Origin: Pseudomonadota bacterium
GTDB lineage: Bacteria; Desulfobacterota; Syntrophobacteria; Syntrophobacterales; Syntrophobacteraceae
Assembly: GCA_023416335.1 (NCBI GenBank)
Contig: JAEZHY010000026.1
Span: forward strand, 1-11,622
Reading direction: 5' to 3'
DNA length: 11,622 nt
The position numbers and the translations under genes are program-made. The notes below the pieces were generated by a model. It was not told where the DNA came from. It saw only the letters and a program-made list of their open reading frames with translations, and made no database searches. This document shows positions 1-6,779 of this stretch, one piece after another; positions within the stretch are counted from its first letter, which is position 1; every line of letters begins with the position of its first letter.

Positions 1-202
1 GAATGGATGGGGCGCGTTTTTCAGCTGCACCTGATTTTTCCAAAACTTGTGTCTTGCCGGGACCCTTTTCCCCTTTGTTCCCTTTTCCAGATCGACCAAT
101 CCCCCAAAAGACCAAAAGGGCGGCGACAAGGATAGCGACCAACACAAAGTAGTGTTGAGGACGCCAACCTTGAATGTTTGTGATTTCAGCACGGTATCTC
201 AT
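1..202 (-). CDS. Partial single-pass membrane protein, unknown function
   Basis: An open minus-strand frame starts at the ATG at 202-200 and stays open to the left edge, giving 67 residues of a longer protein. It begins MRYRAEITNIQGWRPQHY, followed by a strongly hydrophobic segment at residues 18-36 (FVLVAILVAALLVFWGIG) and then a flexible Gly/Lys-rich stretch. This looks like an N-terminal membrane anchor or uncleaved signal anchor carrying a domain beyond the edge. The ribosome binding site is weak: an AAGG about 11 nt upstream. It lies 68 bp after the FKBP gene on the same strand, so it may belong to the oxidase-FKBP cluster. I do not recognise the family. The reading frame is well supported; the function is open. 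Confidence 0.55.
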   Translation of the reverse strand, partial: MRYRAEITNIQGWRPQHYFVLVAILVAALLVFWGIGRSGKGNKGEKGPGKTQVLEKSGAAEKRAPSI

Positions 203-228
203 ATTTCAAAAGCCTTGGTGCCGAAAAC

Positions 229-265
229 AGTGTCCCTTTTTTGAAATCCCATCACAAGGGACACC
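229..265 (-). terminator. Inverted repeat after the FKBP gene
   Basis: GTGTCCCTT (230-238) and AAGGGACAC (256-264) form a perfect 9-bp stem around a 17-nt loop in the gap after the FKBP stop codon. Read on the minus strand, the stem is followed by TGTTTTCGG, only a short T tract. It could be a weak intrinsic terminator or an attenuator before the membrane protein gene, or a protein-binding palindrome. Confidence 0.45.
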
Positions 266-270
266 TATCG

Positions 271-966
271 TCATTTAATGGCAAGGAGTTCCACCTCGAA
301 AATGAGCGTTGCGTTAGGTCCTATGTAATTCCCTGAACCCTGCTCTCCATAGGCTAGCTGGGGCGGGATAAACAACTGCCACTTGGAGCCAACCGGCATA
401 AGTTTTAGAGCCTCGGTCCAGCCGGGGATCACGGAGTTGACTCTAAATGTTGCTGGTCCGCCTCGTGCAGTAGAGTTGTCGAACTCGGTGCCATCAATCA
501 GGGTTCCCTTGTATTTGACCTCGGCTGTATCGGAATCTGACGGTTTCTTTCCTTTCCCTGCTGTAAGCACCTTGTACTGGAGACCGCTCGGCAGATTGAA
601 AACTCCTTCTTTTGTCTTGTTTGCGGCAAGAAAGGCTTCTCCTTGCTTCTTGTTCTCTTCTGTTATTGTCTGAATGGTTCTGGCACGTCGTTGTTTCAGT
701 TCGGCTTGAAAATTTGTAAGTGCGTTCCGTAACTCTTCTTCGCTTAAGAGGAGTTCCGAGCCTTTCAGTTCGTCCAGGAATCCCTGGGCCATGGTTTCCG
801 CGTCATAATTAATTCCCTGCCTTTTTAGATTTTTTGCCAGGTCCACCCCTACACCATAGCCTTCCTTTTCTTTATCTGTTTTGAGGGCCTGAATGCCTGC
901 GGTACTCACATTAGATGCAAGGAGAACGAGAAAGATTCCTAATACCGTTAACAGAAGCCTTGTCAT
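271..966 (-). CDS. Periplasmic FKBP-type peptidyl-prolyl cis-trans isomerase (Mip/FkpA/FklB-like)
   Basis: This 231-residue protein catalyses cis-trans isomerisation of Xaa-Pro bonds and probably acts as a folding helper in the periplasm. It has a Sec-type signal peptide (residues 1-24, hydrophobic core LLLTVLGIFLVLLAS, no lipobox cysteine). An FKBP N-terminal dimerisation-type region follows (about 28-115, with a charged helix ending in ELKQRRARTIQTITEENKK), then a C-terminal FKBP domain (about 120-231). Active-site signatures are present: VKYKGTLIDGTEFDNS (150-165), VIPGW (179-183), AYGEQG (205-210) and NATLIFEVELL (218-228). The ATG at 966 is preferred; an in-frame TTG directly before it (969) is a possible alternative, with AAAGG 7 nt upstream of the TTG and 10 nt upstream of the ATG. 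It lies 78 bp downstream of the multicopper oxidase on the same strand, which suggests it helps fold that exported enzyme; this link is inference from position only. Confidence 0.92.
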   Translation of the reverse strand: MTRLLLTVLGIFLVLLASNVSTAGIQALKTDKEKEGYGVGVDLAKNLKRQGINYDAETMAQGFLDELKGSELLLSEEELRNALTNFQAELKQRRARTIQTITEENKKQGEAFLAANKTKEGVFNLPSGLQYKVLTAGKGKKPSDSDTAEVKYKGTLIDGTEFDNSTARGGPATFRVNSVIPGWTEALKLMPVGSKWQLFIPPQLAYGEQGSGNYIGPNATLIFEVELLAIK

Positions 967-986
967 CAACCGCTTGCCTTTCTCTA

Positions 987-1029
987 CATGAAAAAAATGG
1001 TTGAACAGGGGAGGGATTTCTCCCTCCCC
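987..1029 (-). terminator. Strong hairpin with GAAA loop between oxidase and FKBP genes
   Basis: GGGGAGGGA (1008-1016) and TCCCTCCCC (1021-1029) make a perfect 9-bp GC-rich stem. Read on the minus strand the 4-nt loop is GAAA, a stable GNRA-type tetraloop. A run of seven T follows about ten bases later (minus-strand ATTTTTTTCATG). The offset between stem and T run is longer than in a classical intrinsic terminator, so it may act as a partial terminator or as an RNA-stabilising 3' end for the oxidase message. It lies just after the oxidase stop codon. Confidence 0.6.
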
Positions 1030-1044
1030 CGGGAAAGGGTTTGC

Positions 1045-4000
1045 TTACGGGTGAACCAGCAACGATGGTACATTAGATGGTGTACCGCTCCCATATAGGT
1101 TGGTTGGGATCACGCGAAAGTAATAGGTCGTATTTTTCTTCAGAGCCGGAACCTTCAGAGTGGCAGTGAACCCACTCACAGCAGCAGTGGTGTAGTTGAT
1201 CGAAGTGATCGTGCTATTGGCTGGGAAGGTATTGCTTGTTGCCATTTGGATCTGAAATCCCGTCTGATCCGTTGCCGAGTAGGTCCAATTGACGACAATG
1301 GGGGAGCCCACAGCCAACGCCTGGGTTACCGAGTATATATTGGTTACACCTAGCGGTGCGGATGCCTGAACTGTTCCAGATGGTGGTGAATACGCTGTTG
1401 CACTCGGAAATCCGGCAACCCCTGAGCCTACGGTGTTGACAGCAATCACGCGATAAGTTGCACCCTGTTTCGCTTTCCACGTGGTATCTGTATAAGTTAG
1501 AACGCCGGCTGGAACTGTCGCTAATGTGGTCCATGTGGTGCTACCGCTGACCAACTTCTGCACGATGTAAGCGGTTTCGTCAGGGGAGAGATCCTGCCAT
1601 GTGATTACCGCCTGCCCCTTGGAGATCGTGACGATAGGGGTGTTCGGCGATTTCGGAGCAGTTGCCACCATAATTGGCCGCATCATGTCATTCTCTTCAT
1701 GACCGAGCAGGTGGCAATGCCAGGTGTACTCGTTACCGAAATTAACAATGCTGTTTTGGAAATTAGCAACTGGATTGTTGTTTGGGTCTACTACGCCAGT
1801 AAAGGCGTAGGTAGACGGCATGGTAGGATCCAGGGGCCGCATGTTGTTTGGCTGTCCGAACGGAACCGTTGGAGTTTTTGCCCGCAAGGCAACGATAATA
1901 TCTTCAAGCGGGTTCATCTTTACTGTTTCTTTCCAGCCGAGTTCTTCCGGCCATGGCGGCTTGATCGCGCCATCCCAGCCAACCCGGTTTACAACCTGAA
2001 CATTGAACAGGTGAAAGTGGATCGCATGGGTATCAACCCCATTGTGGGTAATCTTCCAGAGTTGGGTGGTGCCGTCCGGGATTACCTCAGTTGCAGGATC
2101 TGCAAACCCATAAGGAATTGTCGTCTGGACCGTTGCTGTGGTGAAAGGTACTTCAACACCGAGTGTGGCATTCATACGCCCCAGAGGATCAAACAATTCC
2201 TGGATCGTTTTGGGCTGCAGCGGAGAGGTCAAAGCTGAACCGGTGTATTCCGGCGCACCGACATAGGGAGAGAAGCTGAGGGATGTAGCAGAAATGGTTG
2301 AGTAGGTATCCGTGCCGCTGGGAGGAGCCCCTAATGCCGCAGTGTACGTCGTTTCCGGAACCACTGGTTTGGCCTGAGTACTTCCAAACGCCGAAGAAAC
2401 AGCTGCGCTTAAAGCAGCAACATTCAGGGGCGCCGTCGGTGTCGCTGTTCCTGACACGTTAATCTGCATAATGGTCCGGGTATTTGGACCGAAACCAGGG
2501 AGCGTCGAGGGCGCGCCGCCCTGAAAGGTATTATCGGGATCGGCAGTATAATAATCATTGCGTGGATCTCCGGCTGGGAGAGGGGCAGGCGCATCATTAT
2601 ACATGATAAGTGTTTTGCCTGCGAACTGGGAGAAGTCAACCATGACGTCTGCACGCTCGGCCGGGCCCAGGAACAGGGTGTGCTCGTAGGTGTTCAGGAC
2701 CGTAACACTTCGCTTGTTCTGCTCATAGCCGATAGGGGTGTTCTGGAGTTCATATGCCTGAGGCGAAATACCACCTTCAGAGCCGATGTGGATGAAAGAG
2801 GGGCCTATTGTTGCCGGATCGGGAACTCCACCTTGCCTGTCGTCCAATACATTAGGTATCATGCCGGGAGTATCGTTCGCAGTCCACCATGATGGCCACG
2901 CCACCCCAGAGTTCTTGACAGCCGGAATCATTCCAACTTCAGTGAGTTTGCCAAGGGGGTTAAGTGATGTGTAGATGTTTGCTGTCGCAGACGCTTGGGT
3001 TCCTCCTGCAGGCGGAGCACTGAGAGTTACGGTCGGGGCAACCACGTAGCCGCTACCGACGGTGTCCATTTCGATACTCGTAACCGCACCTGTAGCAGGA
3101 TCTATTATCGCGTGAGCGGTGGCACCATGTCCAGGGTCACCTATTGCCGGTGTAATTGCAACAAGCGGAGCACTTGTGTAACCAGATCCGGCGGGAGAGA
3201 CTGTCACGCTACCAATAATGGGACTGGCTTCATAGAGCTGCAGGTTGAGATAGCGGTCATTACAGGCATTCAGAACCCGAAAACGATAAGTGGTGGGATT
3301 AACACTTAAGTTAGGGTATGCTGTGCCATTGACAATAGGCGTATCAACAAAGGCTTCCGGTACGATGGTAGGAAGCGGGCCAGTAGTTGTTTGTGGGAGA
3401 GTCCCCGTTACAGGGAATACTGGCCAGAACCATGGGCCATAATCCCAACGGCCCATCGGGTTGGCGCCGCTAAGGTCATTGGGGTTTTGGTTCGGCATGT
3501 AAACATGAGGAAACCAAAGACTGCCTTTGGTCTGCCCCCATGCGGGATTGGACGCCCATGTAGGGTCGGAGTCGGCTGTAATGGCAGGAGCAACGGCGTC
3601 AACCGGGAAGGGCGCTGGAACCGACCCGTCGCTCACGAATGCTTTGTCCTGGATAATCAATGGAACCTCACCTCCGGGCGCAAAGCTATTCAATGCTCTC
3701 TCAGTCGGGTCTGTCAGCAGGTAGCCTGCGGCCATTCCCGCATAGACACCGAGGCGGGTTATACCGTAAGCGTGCTCATGGTAAAACATCAGCCTGCCAC
3801 TCTGCCCATTAGTGAAGTAAAAAGTCGCCGATCCGGCAGGCGGCTTCGGCATATCGGGAACATTTTGCTGGCTCACGCCTTTAATCAATGTGCCCGATTC
3901 ACCAGCGGGAGTAATCCATTGATGAGTGGTGCCGTCGCTGATCCAGGGATTGTCTCCACCGTGAAGGTGCAGCGTGGCGCGGTTCTGGGGATACATGGTG

Positions 4001-4623
4001 CCATCGGGCCCCATCCCAGCGCCCATGACGGTGACATCGGTAGGGATGAAGAGGTCACCCCCAGTTGCCATCGTGGGAAGCAGGTTGTAGAACTTGATTC
4101 GTGTCGCCGTGCCTTTGGAGGCGACGATGACCGGGCCCAAATAGCTCGGATTGTCAACGCCGAACAACCCACCAGGCAGAGGAACGTGCTTGCTCACGGC
4201 GGTGTTAGCCGGTGTCTCTACCTGTACGTACCCACGCAACTTTGTTGCCGGCATGTCCGCATGCAGCTGCTCAGAATATTCCACCAGAGCAATTTCATAG
4301 TAATCAGATGCTGGAGGCAGGGGTCCTGGGTAACTGGTCGTATCCGCTATTGCAACAGGAATGGACTGCCCCCGGTTATTCGCTCCTGCCGGCCAGAAAC
4401 CGGCCACTGCCAGACCGTGTTGGGTCAATCCCGGCAGTGAGTCCACAAACTTCGTGAGCACAGGGCTGTTCGCGTAATTCGGCACACAGTAATCGATGCC
4501 GGGGACCAATTGCGGCGGAGCTACATAACCCGCAGGGCATGCGGCGCCCGCCTGGTTGTTAGCCAGCGGGCTAGCCACCATTGCAAGTGCGAGGCAAAGC
4601 ATTAATAGCTTTCGAGTTCTCAT
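1045..4623 (-). CDS. Large secreted multicopper oxidase with C-terminal fibronectin type III domains (MofA/OmpB-like)
   Basis: This 1192-residue precursor is a cupredoxin-fold multicopper oxidase, a family that couples one-electron oxidation of substrates to O2 reduction. A signal peptide (1-27, ending ANNQAGA) directs export. All four copper motifs are present: HLH (219, 221), HEH (282, 284), HAIHFH (866, 869, 871) and HCHLLGHEENDM (969-980). Cys970 flanked by His969 and His971, with His975 and Met980, marks an intact type 1 copper site joined to the trinuclear cluster. Two GSGYxxAP repeats (about 472-537) are inserted in the middle cupredoxin region. Two fibronectin type III-like domains (about 992-1082 and 1090-1185) follow. 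The enzyme is two to three times longer than CueO-type oxidases and resembles the Leptothrix MofA and Geobacter OmpB group, linked to manganese or iron at the cell surface. The substrate cannot be read from sequence. The start is set by GGAGGAG just upstream of the ATG at 4623; an earlier in-frame ATG (4635) lies within that ribosome binding site region. Confidence 0.93.
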   Translation of the reverse strand: MRTRKLLMLCLALAMVASPLANNQAGAACPAGYVAPPQLVPGIDYCVPNYANSPVLTKFVDSLPGLTQHGLAVAGFWPAGANNRGQSIPVAIADTTSYPGPLPPASDYYEIALVEYSEQLHADMPATKLRGYVQVETPANTAVSKHVPLPGGLFGVDNPSYLGPVIVASKGTATRIKFYNLLPTMATGGDLFIPTDVTVMGAGMGPDGTMYPQNRATLHLHGGDNPWISDGTTHQWITPAGESGTLIKGVSQQNVPDMPKPPAGSATFYFTNGQSGRLMFYHEHAYGITRLGVYAGMAAGYLLTDPTERALNSFAPGGEVPLIIQDKAFVSDGSVPAPFPVDAVAPAITADSDPTWASNPAWGQTKGSLWFPHVYMPNQNPNDLSGANPMGRWDYGPWFWPVFPVTGTLPQTTTGPLPTIVPEAFVDTPIVNGTAYPNLSVNPTTYRFRVLNACNDRYLNLQLYEASPIIGSVTVSPAGSGYTSAPLVAITPAIGDPGHGATAHAIIDPATGAVTSIEMDTVGSGYVVAPTVTLSAPPAGGTQASATANIYTSLNPLGKLTEVGMIPAVKNSGVAWPSWWTANDTPGMIPNVLDDRQGGVPDPATIGPSFIHIGSEGGISPQAYELQNTPIGYEQNKRSVTVLNTYEHTLFLGPAERADVMVDFSQFAGKTLIMYNDAPAPLPAGDPRNDYYTADPDNTFQGGAPSTLPGFGPNTRTIMQINVSGTATPTAPLNVAALSAAVSSAFGSTQAKPVVPETTYTAALGAPPSGTDTYSTISATSLSFSPYVGAPEYTGSALTSPLQPKTIQELFDPLGRMNATLGVEVPFTTATVQTTIPYGFADPATEVIPDGTTQLWKITHNGVDTHAIHFHLFNVQVVNRVGWDGAIKPPWPEELGWKETVKMNPLEDIIVALRAKTPTVPFGQPNNMRPLDPTMPSTYAFTGVVDPNNNPVANFQNSIVNFGNEYTWHCHLLGHEENDMMRPIMVATAPKSPNTPIVTISKGQAVITWQDLSPDETAYIVQKLVSGSTTWTTLATVPAGVLTYTDTTWKAKQGATYRVIAVNTVGSGVAGFPSATAYSPPSGTVQASAPLGVTNIYSVTQALAVGSPIVVNWTYSATDQTGFQIQMATSNTFPANSTITSINYTTAAVSGFTATLKVPALKKNTTYYFRVIPTNLYGSGTPSNVPSLLVHP
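3013..3210 (-). repeat. Two internal GSGYxxAPxV protein repeats in the oxidase
   Basis: The two copies read SVTVSPAGSGYTSAPLVAITP and, 44 residues later, SIEMDTVGSGYVVAPTVTLSAP. Each is a short beta-rich unit, separated by a Gly/Ala/Asp-rich spacer. They interrupt the second cupredoxin region, between RFRVLNACNDRYLNLQLYE and the sequence leading into GPSFIHIGSEGG. This repeat type occurs in large surface proteins; here it probably forms a surface insertion away from the copper centres. Confidence 0.7.
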
Positions 4624-4626
4624 TCT

Positions 4627-4633
4627 CTCCTCC
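4627..4633 (-). promoter_or_regulatory. Ribosome binding site that fixes the oxidase start
   Basis: On the minus strand GGAGGAG lies 3 nt before the ATG at 4623, with the core GGAGG 5 nt away. An in-frame ATG at 4635 overlaps this element and has only a distant AGGA upstream. The downstream ATG also gives a standard signal peptide (MRTRKLLMLCLALAMVAS). Confidence 0.75.
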
Positions 4634-4761
4634 ATTTAAGTCCATGTTCCTGTGGAAAGGTTTTCGATTCTGCCACTTCTCAAATCCAGCCAAGTCTCTC
4701 CTATGATTATTGGGTGGTGCTATCTTCTGCTCTTCGACCTCCTTCCCACTACTTAGCTCTC

Positions 4762-4786
4762 CGGATTGACTAGCTAGGCGGATTGA
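4762..4786. repeat. Direct repeat CGGATTGA x2 around CTAGCTAG palindrome
   Basis: CGGATTGA occurs at 4762-4769 and 4779-4786, 17 bp apart start to start, with the palindrome CTAGCTAG (4770-4777) between. It lies about 140-165 bp upstream of the oxidase start and could be an operator. No regulator is identifiable. Confidence 0.4.
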
Positions 4787-4890
4787 TGGCCTAAGTTTTT
4801 TGGGGCCAGTGCAAGAGGTTGCTCAGTTCACCTGAGGGTCTGTGAATTAATTGAACGCGCGTCGTAAGAAGCTTTCGTGCCTAACACATT

Positions 4891-4920
4891 GATTTAGAAT
4901 GGCTTAAACCGGCTTAGATT
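4891..4920. repeat. Three 10-bp phased repeats (GATTTAGAAT / GGCTTAAACC / GGCTTAGATT)
   Basis: Three consecutive 10-mers share a TTA(A/G)A core at 10-bp spacing, that is one helical turn, so all cores face the same side of the DNA. The last two share GGCTTA plus the following R-A. This is the pattern expected for side-by-side half-sites of a DNA-binding protein, but it is short enough to arise by chance. Confidence 0.35.
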
Positions 4921-5481
4921 CGTGCAAAAGGCACTTAATGGATAAAATGCTGACCCACAACCGTCCTCACTGGGCGGCTATGGCGCACCGTGAGATACCC
5001 GCTGATGTGCAGGACCGTTAAATAATTTGGGTGCTGCTTGCTGATTTCTGCATAGAGACCCGATTTTTCACCTACTTGACTGTATGATTATTTTGGCATA
5101 CCTGGCTGATAATTGTCCTATTAAGGGTCAAGACATGCCAACGCCATACATAAAAATTAGTATTTTAGTTGGTGGAAAGACTGTAGGCTGAAAGGTAGGG
5201 AGGTATCAGGGGGTATTTGAAATTTTCAGGCAAGTAGTTTTGGAGGGTAGTAGTTTCCGCAGACCTGAGTAATCACCGTGGTGCGTTGAGTTTCTTTCTG
5301 AGGAAATGCATTGAATGGGCATTCGAAAACGTGTCATTAAATTATCGCTGCAAATCCTTGAAAACCGACTTTCTCTCCTCATTAGTAAGAATTCGTATCT
5401 CAAAAATTTTTCCTATCTTATGCGGAGGCTCGCTTAAGTTATCAGGGAAGATAAACAAAAAGGGGCAAGGGGTAGGAGTCA

Positions 5482-6139
5482 GTGGAGAGAATTCTTCATA
5501 TTACCAACGGTGACGGCAGCCGCTGAAAACATCGGAAAGAGCGGTCTTATCGGTGAAGTGTTCGCTTGGCGCGACGTCCTCTATCGACGGCATGGCCGGA
5601 GCTGACATTCTGCAGGCAAGAGCCGGATTCCTGGATGCGGCAACCGGCGGGTTTGGATGAAAAACTCATTCTTGAGACCTTGAGCGCACAATATGAAAAG
5701 TTGGCCGGGGCAGGGAGTTACGATGCGATTATCCTCTGGTTTGATGCGTGTCTTTTCGATCACTCTGCCATATTCTCACATGTCTGCGAATCAAATCGCT
5801 CCAAACCGCCGAACTCATTAGTGTAGACGCGTTTCCCGGAATTGAGCCCTTCCAAGGACTGGGCCGGCTCTCTCCGGAGCAGATGGCTTCCATCTAGCAC
5901 AGACGGTGGAATGTAACCAAAGCTGAATTCGATTTTGCCGAACGTGTGGACAGAGCTGTCACATTACAGGACCTGTCCGATTTGGTCGCTTTGGCTGGCC
6001 TTCGGACCGCTCCGCTGCCATGGGTCCCCCAAGCGGCGGCCCGCTGGCTTCAGGAGCAACCAGACAGAGCCCCGGAATCGGGCAGCTCGAACGATTGGCT
6101 CTTCATGCAGTGCGTTCCGGACTAAAAACCCCCCAGTGA
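5482..6139 (+). pseudogene. Broken DUF1835-family gene
   Basis: Reading across frames rebuilds a near full-length DUF1835-domain protein of unknown function. Frame 1 from a GTG at 5482 gives MERILHITNGD. One extra base (about 5515) leads to AAENIGKSGLIGEVFAWRDVLY. An extra C (5585) leads to DGMAGADILQARAGFLDAA. An extra G in the GGCGGG run (about 5646-5651) leads to GLDEKLILETLSAQYEKL through DAIILWFDACLFDHSAIF. A fourth change before 5811 leads to ELISVDAFPGIEPFQGLG and RLSPEQMASI, then a TAG (5895-5897), then RRWNVTKAEFDFAERVDRA up to AARWLQEQPD. A fifth change (about 6078) gives GQLERLALHAVRSG, ending at TGA 6137-6139. The order and motifs (TNGD, EVxxWRD, ILWF, SVDxFPG, LSPEQ, C-terminal LERLAL) are those of the family. 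Multiple independent lesions show a dead gene rather than one sequencing slip. An AAGGGG/AGGAG stretch precedes the GTG. Confidence 0.85.
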
Positions 6140-6650
6140 AATTTTCGTCTAGCCAAAACCCATGACTTTCATCCAATTTTTGGGGTGACACGAAACCCTG
6201 GTAAAGATCAACGGCCTTGCTACCCGCACTCCTCCCTTGCGAAACTGGAGGGCCCCGCCTCCCTTCTGCCCCAATGGAACGACATTGAATCTCTTAGAGC
6301 GTTTCGCATCTATCCCGCATAGCGTTTTTTATCAAATAGTTCGATTAATGTACGTACCAAGGCCGGTGGAATTAGCTTCCGCACGACCTTAAAAGTTTCT
6401 ACAACTCTCCTTCGAATTGAGAATTGCGCCGCTCAAACTTTTTCCACTGCCGGATCATGTTCTAATCTCGGACTTTTTCGCGGAGAGATTTTGATCTCTC
6501 CCGTCTTTCGGAAATTTCAGCCGTACAGATTTTCAAGCCGCCACGAAGGCGGAGTGGAAGGCGCTTGCCGGGCTGTTTACGCATGATGACACTCCGCTTC
6601 GAATCAGGAAGAGAAGAAGAGACGTGCCTAAGGACATTTACCATTTCCTA
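6140..6650. other. Region without a supported gene between the DUF1835 pseudogene and the aquaporin promoter
   Basis: No intact gene is seen. A perfect 8-bp hairpin GGAGAGAT-TTTG-ATCTCTCC lies at 6482-6501 without a T tract, and a 5-bp CCGCC/GGCGG hairpin at 6538-6552. A plus-strand frame open from 6495 to 6659 reads TDFQAATKAEWKALAGLF in its middle. It looks somewhat coding-like but has no usable start and matches no family I know; it may be another remnant. Confidence 0.55.
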
Positions 6651-6678
6651 TTGACTTGAAAATTACCTCCCATATACT
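6651..6678 (+). promoter_or_regulatory. Near-consensus sigma70-type promoter for the aquaporin gene
   Basis: TTGACT (6651-6656) and TATACT (6673-6678) are separated by 16 bp, each with one mismatch to the consensus. Transcription would begin near 6685 and give a leader of about 95 nt before the aquaporin start at 6780. Constitutive or strong expression is a reasonable inference. Confidence 0.65.
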
Positions 6679-6765
6679 TGTGAATATCTGTAAGTTTTAA
6701 CGCTAGGCTTACCCCCCAAATGTTTTGTTCTTTTTCTTTGTGTAGGTTTAATTACAACCCAAGAA

Positions 6766-6771
6766 AAGGAG
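6766..6771 (+). promoter_or_regulatory. Ribosome binding site that fixes the aquaporin start
   Basis: AAGGAG lies 8 nt before the ATG at 6780. The longer in-frame start at 6720 has no such element and would add 20 residues (MFCSFSLCRF...) not expected at the start of a MIP protein. Confidence 0.8.
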
Positions 6772-6779
6772 CCTTCAAA

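Larger units (their letters stand above)
4624..5481. other. Gene-poor region upstream of the oxidase
   Basis: No gene that I can support lies in these 858 bases. The stretch should hold the oxidase promoter, but I found no convincing sigma70 or sigma54 pair on the minus strand. It contains two sets of short direct repeats (entered separately), a palindrome ACGCGCGT at 4855-4862 and a possible 27-codon plus-strand ORF (4938-5021). The 65-codon minus-strand frame at 5206-5403 starts at a TTG, matches no family I know and reads as noise. Confidence 0.6.

Noticed and set aside
3391..4440. Long plus-strand open frame (349 codons) and several shorter ones within 1699-4457
   Set aside because: They lie antisense to the multicopper oxidase, whose reading frame is fixed by four copper motifs. 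The translations are Arg/Cys/Gly-rich without recognisable domains.
5206..5403. Minus-strand 65-codon frame upstream of the oxidase
   Set aside because: It starts at a TTG without a Shine-Dalgarno site, and its composition and sequence match nothing recognisable.
6482..6501. Perfect hairpin GGAGAGAT-TTTG-ATCTCTCC as an intrinsic terminator
   Set aside because: There is no T tract on either side and no intact gene ending nearby, so it is noted only as a palindrome.
6655..6676. Heat-shock (sigma32-like) promoter, CTTGAAA followed by CCCATAT
   Set aside because: The two elements are only about 8 bp apart, well short of the usual 13-17 bp. The overlapping TTGACT-16-TATACT pair explains the region better.
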